This document shows, piece after piece, positions 6,671-14,007 of a DNA stretch of 21,853 bases. The stretch's first letter is position 1; each line of letters begins with the position of its first letter. The stretch comes from CAYVQE01 sp964454005 (GTDB taxonomy: Bacteria > Myxococcota > B64-G9). The position numbers were made by a program, and so were the translations under genes. The notes beneath the pieces were generated by a model that was not told the DNA's origin, made no database searches, and was given only the letters and a program-made list of their open reading frames with translations. Location: assembly GCA_964454005.1 (NCBI GenBank), contig CAYVQE010000107.1:1-21853 (forward strand), in the 5' to 3' direction.

Positions 6671-7380
6671 CCCTGCTGGTGCCGGCCCGCGACGAGCGGG
6701 CCAACCTGGCCGCCCACCTGCCGCTGATGGCCGCGGCCGCTGCCCGCTGCACGCCGCGCTGGGAGATGCTGGTGGTCGACGACGGCAGCCGCGACCGCAC
6801 CGCCGCGCTGGTGCGCCGGCGCGCCCGGCGCGACGGCCGCATCCGGCTGGTGCAGCATCCGCGGGCGCTGGGGCCGGGGGCCGGCCTGCCGACCGGGCTG
6901 TTCTGGGCCCGCGGCCGCTGGGTGTTGTTCCTGCCGGCCGACCTGGGCTGTGAGCCGGCCGGCATCGAGCGGATGTGGCGCGCCCGCCGCGGCGCCGATG
7001 TGGTCGTCGGCCTGCGCTCCGACCGCAGCGACTCGGGGCCCTGGCGCCGGCTGCTGTCGCACGGCTACATCGGCCTGGTACAAGCGCTGAGCGGCTCGCC
7101 GATCCGCCAGTTCAACTACATCCAGCTGTGGCGCCGGGCCATCTTCGCCCGGCTGCCGGTGTACGCCCGTGGCGTGTTCGTCACCGCCGAGATCATCCTG
7201 CGGGCCGAAGCCGCCGGGCTGCGGCTGGTCGAGCAGGAGCTGCGCTACCGGCCGCGCCGCCGCGGCCGGGCCGCCGGCGCCAGCCCGCCGGCGCTGGCCC
7301 GCTGCGCCGTGGAGCTGGCCCGATTCTTTGCCTTGGAGTCGAATTTGCGCTTGACTGGGGGCCGGGCGCGGACGCCCTGA
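6655..7380 (+). CDS. Family 2 glycosyltransferase (DPM1/polyprenyl-phosphate type)
   Basis: A 241-residue GT-A glycosyltransferase. The N-terminus TLLVPARDERANL is the nucleotide-binding strand and loop, EMLVVDDGSRDRT (38-49) carries the DDGS signature, and VLFLPADLGCEP (90-101) takes the place of the DAD metal site, with ADL kept and the first Asp replaced by Pro. There are no C-terminal membrane segments, so it resembles soluble dolichol/undecaprenyl-phosphate mannosyl- or glucosyltransferases that load a sugar onto a lipid carrier. I use the GTG at 6655: GGGGAGGG stands just upstream and the protein begins directly with the conserved strand. It overlaps the epimerase gene by 16 bases. A lipid-linked sugar made here could feed the DUF2723 and YfhO membrane enzymes of this window; that link is inference. 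Confidence 0.82.
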   Translation: MRPELTLLVPARDERANLAAHLPLMAAAAARCTPRWEMLVVDDGSRDRTAALVRRRARRDGRIRLVQHPRALGPGAGLPTGLFWARGRWVLFLPADLGCEPAGIERMWRARRGADVVVGLRSDRSDSGPWRRLLSHGYIGLVQALSGSPIRQFNYIQLWRRAIFARLPVYARGVFVTAEIILRAEAAGLRLVEQELRYRPRRRGRAAGASPPALARCAVELARFFALESNLRLTGGRARTP

Positions 7381-7412
7381 ACGCGGGCGAACAAAAGCGA
7401 GCGGGAGGCAGC

Positions 7413-8327
7413 GTGGACGGCTGGGAGCAGGTGCAGGTCTGGTTGTGGCAACATCGCATCGGCGTCTCGGCTGGGCTGTTCCTGCTCGGCGCCATGGTGG
7501 GCTCCTTTCTCAACGTGGTCATCCACCGCCTGCCCGATCCGGACCAGTCCATCGTCAAGCCCCGCTCGCGCTGCCCGCGCTGCGCCCGGCCCATCCGCTG
7601 GTACGAGAACATCCCGCTGTTGAGCTACGCGCTGCTGCGCGGGCGCTGCCGCGGCTGCGCCCAGCCGATCGGCTGGCGCTACCCCCTGGTCGAGGCGCTG
7701 GCCGGCGGGCTGCTGGTGGCCCTGTTCTGGCAGGTCGGCCCCACCCTGGCGCTGCCGATCCACTTCGCCTTCAGCGCCGCGCTGCTGGCCATCGCCTTCA
7801 TCGACATCGACCACCGCATCATCCCCAACGAGATCAGCCTGCCGGGCATCCTGATCGGCTTCGGGCTGGCCTTTCTGGGCCGCGAGGGCTTCTGGATCGA
7901 GTCGCTGATCGGCATCGCCGCCGGCGGTGGCGGGCTGCTGCTGCTGTCGCTGAGCTACGCCCTGATCCGCGGCCGCGAGGGCATGGGCATGGGCGATGTC
8001 AAGCTGCTGGCCATGCTGGGCGCCTGGCTGGGCTGGCGCTCGCTGCTGTTCATCGTGCTGTTCGCCTCGCTGCAGGGCGTGCTGGTCACCGTGGCCATGG
8101 CCCTGGCCGGCGTCAAGCTCGAGCCGCCGCTGCCCGAGGAGTGGGAGCTGGAGGAGCAGGCGGCCGCGGCCGGGCCGGACCCGGAGGCGGCGGCCGAAGC
8201 GGCCGAGCAGGAGGAGGACGTGGGCTTTTTCGGCGCGGCCATTCCCTTCGGCCCCTTCCTGGCGCTGGCCGCGGTGGAGTACCTGTTTCTGGGCCAGTGG
8301 TTCTTCGATCTGATCGCCGGCCGCTGA
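7413..8327 (+). CDS. pilD: Prepilin peptidase / N-methyltransferase PilD
   Basis: A 304-residue A24-family membrane aspartic peptidase that cleaves leaders from PilA and the minor pilins and N-methylates the new Phe. The N-terminal domain has GSFLNVVIHRLP (30-41) and the zinc-type cysteines C54, C57, C79 and C82 in CPRC...CRGC. The catalytic aspartates are in FIDIDHRIIPNE (129-140) and GMGMGDVKLLAMLG (190-203, D195). About seven membrane segments follow. An unusual acidic, Ala-rich cytoplasmic or periplasmic loop (about 237-270, with PEEWELEEQ and EQEEDV) precedes the last segments; most PilD proteins lack this. The GTG at 7413 has GGGAGG at 7403-7408 and gives a standard N-terminus. It precedes pilS by 19 bases, so likely the same transcript as pilS and pilR. 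Confidence 0.93.
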   Translation: MDGWEQVQVWLWQHRIGVSAGLFLLGAMVGSFLNVVIHRLPDPDQSIVKPRSRCPRCARPIRWYENIPLLSYALLRGRCRGCAQPIGWRYPLVEALAGGLLVALFWQVGPTLALPIHFAFSAALLAIAFIDIDHRIIPNEISLPGILIGFGLAFLGREGFWIESLIGIAAGGGGLLLLSLSYALIRGREGMGMGDVKLLAMLGAWLGWRSLLFIVLFASLQGVLVTVAMALAGVKLEPPLPEEWELEEQAAAAGPDPEAAAEAAEQEEDVGFFGAAIPFGPFLALAAVEYLFLGQWFFDLIAGR

Positions 8328-8346
8328 GCCGCGAACGGAGGCCGCC

Positions 8347-9966
8347 ATGGGTCGCGCCGGCGTTGGGCTCAAGCCGCTGATCGCGCTCTACCTGGCGCTG
8401 CTGCTGGGCGCCACCGCCCTGCTGGTGGGCCTGGCGGCGGTGCGCCTGAGCCGCCACGCGGCGGTGGCCGAGCGGCTCCACGCCGGGCGCATGCTGCTCG
8501 CCGAGCTGGCCGGCCAGCTCGATGACGGGCGCCTGCGAGCCGAAGGCGCCGGCGACCTGGCGGCCTGGGCGCGCAGCCGCAGCCGCCAGAACACCGGGCT
8601 GCGCCTGCTGTCGGTGCTGGATGCGCAGGGCCGCCTGCTGGCCAGCTCGGACCCGGATCAGCGGGCGCGCGAGCTGTGGGGGGCGCTGGGCCAGCAGGCC
8701 CCGCAGGGGCCGGCGGGCGAGGGCTGGTGGGTGGCCGAGAGCGCCGCCGAGCGGCTGCTGCTGATCGAGCAGCCGGCGGCCAGCGGCGGCTGGCTGCTGC
8801 GCGGCGCCTTCGGGCTGGCGCGCACCGATGCGGCCGCGCGCCGGGTGGCCGCCAGCACGGCGCTCTACGGCGGGCTGGTGGTGGTGGGGCTGGCGCTGAT
8901 CGGCTGGCTGCTGCTCTACCGGCTGGTGCTGCGGCCGCTCGATCGGCTGCTGGAGCTGGCCGGCCAGGTCAGCCAGCACGGCGACCTGTCGTGGCTGCTG
9001 GCGGCCGAGCGCAGCGGCAGCGAGCTGGGTCGGCTGGGTTTGTCGCTGGGGCGCATGGCCCGGCGCATCGAGGACGATCAGGGCGAGCTGCGGCGCCAGA
9101 TCGCCGAGCAGGAGCGGCTCAACCGCGAGCTGCAGCAGGCCCAGCAGGCGATGCTGCGCCAGGAGAAGCTGGCCTCGGTCGGCTTGCTGGCGGCCGGGCT
9201 GGCCCACGAGGTCGGCAACCCCATGTCGGCCATCGTCGGCTACGTCGACATGCTGCGCTCCGAGCCGTTCAGCGACGAGGAACGCGGCCAGATCCTGGCC
9301 CGGGTGGCCCGCGAGCTGGAGCGCATCGATCGCATCATCCAGGACCTGCTGGCCTTCTCGCGGCCCGGCCGCGGCCGCATCGAGCCCTGTGCGCCCGCGG
9401 CGTTGATCACCGGTGTGATCGATCTGCTGCGCCCGCAGCAGGCGTTCAAGGCGGTCGACTGCCGGGTCGAGCTGGCCGCCGAGCTGCCCCCGGTCGATTG
9501 CGATCCGGACCTGGTGCGCCAGGTGCTGGTCAACCTGCTGCTCAACGCCGCCGATGCGCTGCAGCCGGGCGGCGCGCTGTGGGTGCGCGCGGCCGCGGTC
9601 GAGCGAGCGGAGTCCGGGCTGCGCTGGCGCGGCGGCCGGCCGGCCTGGTTCGACCGCGGCGAGCTGCACCAGCTGCGGCCGCCGCGCGACGGCCGCGGGC
9701 TGCCGGCCGACCGGCCGGCGGTGATCTTCGCCGTGGTCGACGCCGGCGCCGGCATCGAGGCGGCGCACCTGGATCGCATCTTCGATCCCTTCTTCAGCAC
9801 CAAGGAGCCGGGCCGCGGCACCGGGCTGGGCTTGGCCATCAGCCACTCGGCCATCGCCTCGCTGGGCGGCGAGATCTGGGCCTGGAGCCGGCCCGGCACG
9901 GGCACCCAGTTCGCCTTCTGGTTGCCGGCCGCCGCGCCCGGCGACCGCAGCCCGCCGGCGGATTAG
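8347..9966 (+). CDS. pilS: Sensor histidine kinase PilS
   Basis: A 539-residue membrane histidine kinase. Two membrane segments (about 10-33 and 173-195) enclose a roughly 140-residue extracytoplasmic sensor region. A HAMP-like linker and a charged coiled coil (about 240-270) lead to the H-box AGLAHEVGNPMSAIVGY with phospho-acceptor H287. The ATPase domain has the N-box VLVNLLLNAADAL (near 395-407), G1 DAGAGIE from D465, F-box FDPFFSTKEPG and G2 GRGTGLGLAIS. The section between N- and G1-boxes is longer than usual. A GGAGG site precedes the ATG. It sits 58 bases before pilR and after pilD, which supports PilS rather than another NtrB-like kinase; it has two, not six, membrane segments, unlike Pseudomonas PilS. 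It should phosphorylate PilR at D58. Confidence 0.88.
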   Translation: MGRAGVGLKPLIALYLALLLGATALLVGLAAVRLSRHAAVAERLHAGRMLLAELAGQLDDGRLRAEGAGDLAAWARSRSRQNTGLRLLSVLDAQGRLLASSDPDQRARELWGALGQQAPQGPAGEGWWVAESAAERLLLIEQPAASGGWLLRGAFGLARTDAAARRVAASTALYGGLVVVGLALIGWLLLYRLVLRPLDRLLELAGQVSQHGDLSWLLAAERSGSELGRLGLSLGRMARRIEDDQGELRRQIAEQERLNRELQQAQQAMLRQEKLASVGLLAAGLAHEVGNPMSAIVGYVDMLRSEPFSDEERGQILARVARELERIDRIIQDLLAFSRPGRGRIEPCAPAALITGVIDLLRPQQAFKAVDCRVELAAELPPVDCDPDLVRQVLVNLLLNAADALQPGGALWVRAAAVERAESGLRWRGGRPAWFDRGELHQLRPPRDGRGLPADRPAVIFAVVDAGAGIEAAHLDRIFDPFFSTKEPGRGTGLGLAISHSAIASLGGEIWAWSRPGTGTQFAFWLPAAAPGDRSPPAD

Positions 9967-10024
9967 CCCGCCCGCGTTTTTGACTTCCGGGCGGCGGCCG
10001 GTAGAATACGCCGCGGGAGAGCCC

Positions 10025-10825
10025 ATGAGCCGAGCCGAACAGCCGACCCGGATCCTGTTGATCGACGACGAGGAGAGCGTGCGGCTGCAGATCGCCTCGC
10101 TGCTGGGCCGCCGCGGCTTCGACGTCGAGACCGCGGCCGACGGCCAGGCCGGGCTCGCGGCCTACCGGGCCGGGGCCTTCGACATCGTGCTCAGCGACGT
10201 GCGCATGCCCGGGCTCGACGGCATGGCCCTGCTCGAGGCCATCGGCGGGCAGGAGGCGGAGGCCGCCGTGATCATGATGTCGGCCTACGGCGATCTGGAG
10301 CTGGCGCGCCAGGCGGTGCGGGCCGGGGCCACCGACTTCATCAACAAGCCCTACAAGAACGAGGAGCTGTTGCTGCGGCTCAACGTCGCCGAGCAGCACC
10401 TGTTGGTCCAGCGCGAAAACCTGCGCCTCAAGCGCCAGATCCGCGACAGCGCCCCGTTCGACACCATCATCGGCCAGACCCAGGTGATGCGGGATATGTT
10501 CCGCACCGTCGACAAGATCGCCGAGTTCAAGTCCACCGTGCTGATCCAGGGCGAGTCGGGCACCGGCAAGGAGCTGCTGGCGCGGGCCATCCACGACCGC
10601 AGCCCGCGGGCCGACGAGGCCTTCGTGGCCGTCAACTGCGGCGCCATCCCGGAGAACCTGCTCGAGAGCGAGCTGTTCGGCCACGTGCGCGGCGCGCCTA
10701 CGAGGGAGGCGAGCTGGCTGGCGTGCGCGGCGCGTTCACCGATGCGGTGCGCAACAAGCAGGGCCTGTTCGAGGAGGCCGGCGGCGGCACCCTGTTTCTG
10801 GACGAGGTCGGCGAGCTGCCGCTGA
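10025..10825 (+). pseudogene. pilR: Response regulator PilR, N-terminal part, frameshifted
   Basis: This is the first part of an NtrC-family activator. The receiver domain begins at once (TRILLIDDEES) with acidic pocket D14/D15, phospho-acceptor D58 in LSDVRMPGLDG and the conserved Lys in INKPYKNEELL. A linker leads to the AAA+ domain with Walker A GESGTGKE and ESELFGHVRGA. After that Gly-Ala the frame drifts into nonsense (PTREASWLACAARSP onward) and stops at 10825, while the correct continuation lies in another frame from 10723. The ATG at 10025 has GGGAGAG upstream; an earlier ATG at 9980 would add 15 unlikely residues. Read as is, the product would have a receiver and half an AAA+ domain, and no DNA-binding domain. 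It should act with PilS on the sigma-54 promoters of pilA and the minor pilin operon. Confidence 0.88.
10684..10734 (+). repeat. 13-bp direct repeat spanning the pilR frameshift
   Basis: The 13-mer CGTGCGCGGCGCG occurs at 10684-10696 and again at 10722-10734, a 38-base period, which is not a multiple of three. Removing exactly one period joins the two frames as ELFGHVRGAFTDAVRNK, the expected AAA+ loop. Upstream of each copy the DNA is also loosely similar (both encode an E-L-x-G stretch), so this looks like an imperfect duplication. Removing only 2 bases in the GGCGCGCC run also restores a frame, with about 12 extra residues. Confidence 0.85.
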
Positions 10826-11466
10826 GCCTGCAGGTCAAGCTGCTGCGGGTGTTGCAGGAGAGCGAGATCCGCCGGGTGGGCGAGAACAAGTCGCGCAAGA
10901 TCGACGTGCGCATCCTGGCGGCCACCATCCGCGAGCTGATCGACATGGTGCAGGAGGGCTCCTTCCGCGAAGATCTGTTCTACCGGCTCAACGTGCTGTC
11001 GGTGAAGATCCCGCCGCTGCGCGACCGGCCCGAGGATATCCCGCTGCTGGTCGAGCACTTCCTGGCGCGCTGCAACGAGAAGCTGGGCACCGAGGTGGGC
11101 GGGGTGGAGCCGGCGGCGATGAAGCTGATGATGGAGTACGACTGGCCGGGCAACGTGCGCGAGCTCGAGAACCTGGTCGAGCGGGCGGTCATCCTGTGCG
11201 ACGGCTCCCGCATCACCCCCGACCTGCTGACCGACAAGGTGCGCTCGACCCCGCCCCGGCCGGCGGCCAACCTGCTGGGTGACGAGCTGTCGATCAAGAA
11301 GACGGTGCGGGTGGTCGAGGAGGAGCTGATCCGGCGCGCGCTGGAGGAGACCGGCGGCAACCGCACCCGGGCGGCCAAGCTGCTCGAGATCAGCCACCGC
11401 ACCCTGCTCTACAAGCTCAAGGGCTACGGCGTCGACGCCGACGCCTATTGCGAGCGGGCCGAGTAG
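10723..11466 (+). pseudogene. pilR: Response regulator PilR, C-terminal part (AAA+ remainder and Fis HTH)
   Basis: This segment continues the same gene in another frame. It starts in the sigma-54 contact loop, GAFTDA in place of the usual GAFTGA, and goes on with QGLFEEAGGG, Walker B TLFLDEVGELP, sensor region REDLFYRLNVLSVKIPPLRDR, the arginine-finger/sensor II part DWPGNVRELENLVERA, and a C-terminal Fis-type helix-turn-helix ALEETGGNRTRAAKLLEISHRTLLYKLKGY. All expected parts are intact, so the break is recent or artificial. The first in-frame start is the GTG at 10723; a GGGAGG lies 13 bases upstream, so weak separate translation is conceivable but would give a protein without Walker A. Rejoined with the first part the protein would be 467 residues (38 bases removed) or 479 (2 bases removed); typical PilR length is about 450. 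Confidence 0.88.
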
Positions 11467-11484
11467 CCGATCGCCGGGAGCACC

Positions 11485-13938
11485 ATGGGCCAGCGGCGCG
11501 CAGGCAGCGGGCGGGGCCCGCGGGGCTGGGCCGCGGATGCGCTGGCGGCCCTGTGCGCGCCGCTCACCCCCTGGTTGTTCTTCGCCGCCGACCTGCTCGG
11601 CGGCCGGCTGATCGTCTCGCAGGACACGACCAGCTTCCTCTACGTGCTGCGGCGCTGGCACGTCGAGCAGTGGCTGGCCGACGGGGCGGTGCCGCTGTGG
11701 AACCCCGGATTCTTCTCCGGCGTGTTCCAGGCCGGCGATCCCCAGCTCGGCCTGTACTCGCCCCTGCTGTGGCTCTACCTGCTGTGCGACGGCGCCTGGG
11801 CGCACCAGCTCTACATCCTGACGCTGCTGTCGCTGGGCGGGCTGGGCATGACCCTGTGGCTGCGCGAGCTGACCGGCCGGCGCTGGCTGGCCGCCGGGCT
11901 GGGCGCGCTGTTCGTGCTCAGCGGCCCGGTGCTGGGCGGGGTGCTCAACGCCGTATTTCTGAGCGGCATGTGCACCGCGCCCTGGGTGCTGTGGCGGGCC
12001 GAGCGGCTGTTGCGGGCGGCCGGTCCGGCCAACGGGCTGTGGCTGGCGCTGGCGGTGGCCTGGATGATGCTGGAAGGCGACCCGTTCGCCGCGCTGGCCA
12101 TGTTGGCGGTGGTGGTGGTCCAGGCGGTGCTGGCCGCGTGGCGCCGGCGCAGCAATGCCGGGCTGTGGGCCGGCGCCGCGGCGCTGGCCGGTCTGGCGCT
12201 GGCTGCCATCGCCTGGCTCCCGGCGCTCGACGCCGTGGCCGAGAGCCGGCGGGCCGTGGCCATTCCCTATGCCCAGGCCAGCGTCTTCTCCTTCCACCCG
12301 GGCCGGCTGCTGAATGCGCTGGTGCCGGCCATGTGGGGCCACCACGGCGATGGCTCGTTCTGGGGCCACGGCTTGCTCACCGAGGCGCATCCCTTCAGCC
12401 CGCGGTTCTGGCACGCCTCGGTCTACCTGGGGCTGCCCTTCCTGGTGCTGTTGCTGATCGGCCTGGTCCGCGGCCTGCGGCGGCGCGCGCTGCTGGTCCC
12501 GCTGGCCTTCGGGCTGGTCTACCTGCTGCTGGCCGGCGGCCCCTGGCTCGGCCTGCACCGGCTGCTCTACGACTGGCTGCCCGGCTTCGATCGGCTGCGC
12601 TTCCCGGCCAAGTTCTATGCCTACAGCCACGTGCTGCTGTTTCCCTTCATCGCACTCGGCTTGCAGCCCCTGTGGGACGCCGCCCGCCGGGGGACGGGAC
12701 GCGCCTGGTTGATGCGGCTGGCGGCCGGCGCGGCCGGCCTGTACGCGGCGGCCGGGCTGGTGGCCGGGCTGGTCGAGCCGGCCGGGCCGATGGGGCCGCA
12801 GGCGTTCGAGCGGGCCGCGGCCTGGCTGGCCGCCAACGCCCGGGTGGCCGGCGGGCTGGCTTTGGCCTGCGGCCTGATCGCCCTGCTGGCCCGGCGCTCG
12901 CCGGGCCCGCGGCTGCGCTGGCTGCTCGGCGGGCTGCTGCTGGTCGGGCTGATCGATCTGCTGCGCTTCGCGCCGCCCATCCCCACCGAAGCGGCCGCCT
13001 CGCTGGACCGGCCCTCCGGGCTGGCCGCTCGGCTCGGCCCGCCCGGGCGCAGCAAGGTGCTGCGCGATGCCAACCTGGATCGCTTCCCGGCACCCGGGCA
13101 CACGCGCACCCGGCGCGAGACGCTGGCGTTCAACTGGGGGCTGCTCGAAGGGGTCCACACCGTGTTCGGCTACGATCCCAAGGTGCCGGCCCGTTACGAC
13201 GACTTCTCGGGTCAGACCGTGTTCGACGGCTTCGAGACCTGGGCGCCGGTGCTGGGCATCAGCCATGTCCTGACCACCCGGGAGCCGGCGGGCAGCGCGC
13301 CGCTCGAGCTGGCCCGCCGCGGCGTGCTGCAGGTGAGCCACGTCGACGAGCGGCGCAACCTGGTGCTGCTGGCCAGCCGGATCAGCTCGGCTGCACCGCG
13401 GTTGAGCCGCTCGCTGCACGTGGTGGCGGATCGCGCCGCGGCCTTGCAGTGGATTCTGGACCAGCCGGCCGCCCCGCCGGCCACCGTGCTCGAGCGCGGC
13501 GAGGTGCTGCTCGACGGCCGGCGGGCGGGCGCACCGCCGCTGGAGCGGGTGCTGGCGCCCGTTCGCCGGGTGGACATGGCCGCGGCGCCGCCGGGGCGGG
13601 TGCGCGGCTGGCGGCGCCGGCCCGACGGGTTGCAGGTGGCGCTGGACTGCCGGGCGCCGGCCCTGCTGGTGCTGGCAGAGAGCTTCCACCCGGGCTGGCG
13701 GGCGCGGGTCGACGGGAAGCGGGCGCCGGTGCTGCGCGCTGACTACACCGGCATGGGGCTGGTGGTGCCGGCCGGGGCGCGGCGGGTGGAGCTGCGCTTC
13801 GCACCGCCGGCGGTGGGCCTGTCGCGTTGGGTCAGCCTGGCGGCGGCGCTGCTGCTGCTGCTGGTCGCCGCCGCCGGCCTGTGGCGGCGACGGCGTTCGA
13901 GCGCCACGCAGCGCAACGCCGCCGGGGCGGGCCGGTAG
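11485..13938 (+). CDS. YfhO-family large integral membrane protein
   Basis: An 817-residue protein with a dozen or more hydrophobic segments over residues 18-510 and a final one near 783-803. Family features are the early DTTSFLY and GAVPLWNPGFFSGV (residues 47-80) and the C-terminal soluble part LVLAESFHPGWRARVDGK followed by a V-L-R-A-D-Y stretch, which is highly typical of YfhO. YfhO proteins are GT-C-like; in Firmicutes they have been linked to glycosylation of teichoic acids, and in other bacteria their substrate is mostly unknown. The start at 11485 has GGGAG upstream and follows the pilR stop by 18 bases, so the gene probably rides on the pilD-pilS-pilR transcript. Together with the epimerase, GT2 and DUF2723 genes it suggests transfer of lipid-linked sugar to a surface molecule, possibly pilin. 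Confidence 0.82.
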   Translation: MGQRRAGSGRGPRGWAADALAALCAPLTPWLFFAADLLGGRLIVSQDTTSFLYVLRRWHVEQWLADGAVPLWNPGFFSGVFQAGDPQLGLYSPLLWLYLLCDGAWAHQLYILTLLSLGGLGMTLWLRELTGRRWLAAGLGALFVLSGPVLGGVLNAVFLSGMCTAPWVLWRAERLLRAAGPANGLWLALAVAWMMLEGDPFAALAMLAVVVVQAVLAAWRRRSNAGLWAGAAALAGLALAAIAWLPALDAVAESRRAVAIPYAQASVFSFHPGRLLNALVPAMWGHHGDGSFWGHGLLTEAHPFSPRFWHASVYLGLPFLVLLLIGLVRGLRRRALLVPLAFGLVYLLLAGGPWLGLHRLLYDWLPGFDRLRFPAKFYAYSHVLLFPFIALGLQPLWDAARRGTGRAWLMRLAAGAAGLYAAAGLVAGLVEPAGPMGPQAFERAAAWLAANARVAGGLALACGLIALLARRSPGPRLRWLLGGLLLVGLIDLLRFAPPIPTEAAASLDRPSGLAARLGPPGRSKVLRDANLDRFPAPGHTRTRRETLAFNWGLLEGVHTVFGYDPKVPARYDDFSGQTVFDGFETWAPVLGISHVLTTREPAGSAPLELARRGVLQVSHVDERRNLVLLASRISSAAPRLSRSLHVVADRAAALQWILDQPAAPPATVLERGEVLLDGRRAGAPPLERVLAPVRRVDMAAAPPGRVRGWRRRPDGLQVALDCRAPALLVLAESFHPGWRARVDGKRAPVLRADYTGMGLVVPAGARRVELRFAPPAVGLSRWVSLAAALLLLLVAAAGLWRRRRSSATQRNAAGAGR

Positions 13939-14007
13939 CCCGGGGCGGGCAAGGCCGGTTCTCGAGACCAGGGCGCGGTCCGGCTATGCCCGGCAGGCTC
14001 CCAGGGC

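Noticed and set aside
8113..10026. A 637-codon open frame on the minus strand
   Set aside because: It is antisense to pilS and part of pilD, with low-complexity product and no start signals of note.
10351..13689. A 1112-codon open frame on the minus strand across pilR and the YfhO gene
   Set aside because: Its product is a Gln/Arg/Pro/Ala-rich sequence without domains, the usual antisense shadow of GC-rich genes; the plus-strand genes have clear motifs and ribosome sites.
13939..14007. Bidirectional terminator between the convergent YfhO and Cys-rich genes
   Set aside because: Only imperfect short complementary stretches and a TCTCGAGA palindrome are present, without T-runs, so I do not call one.
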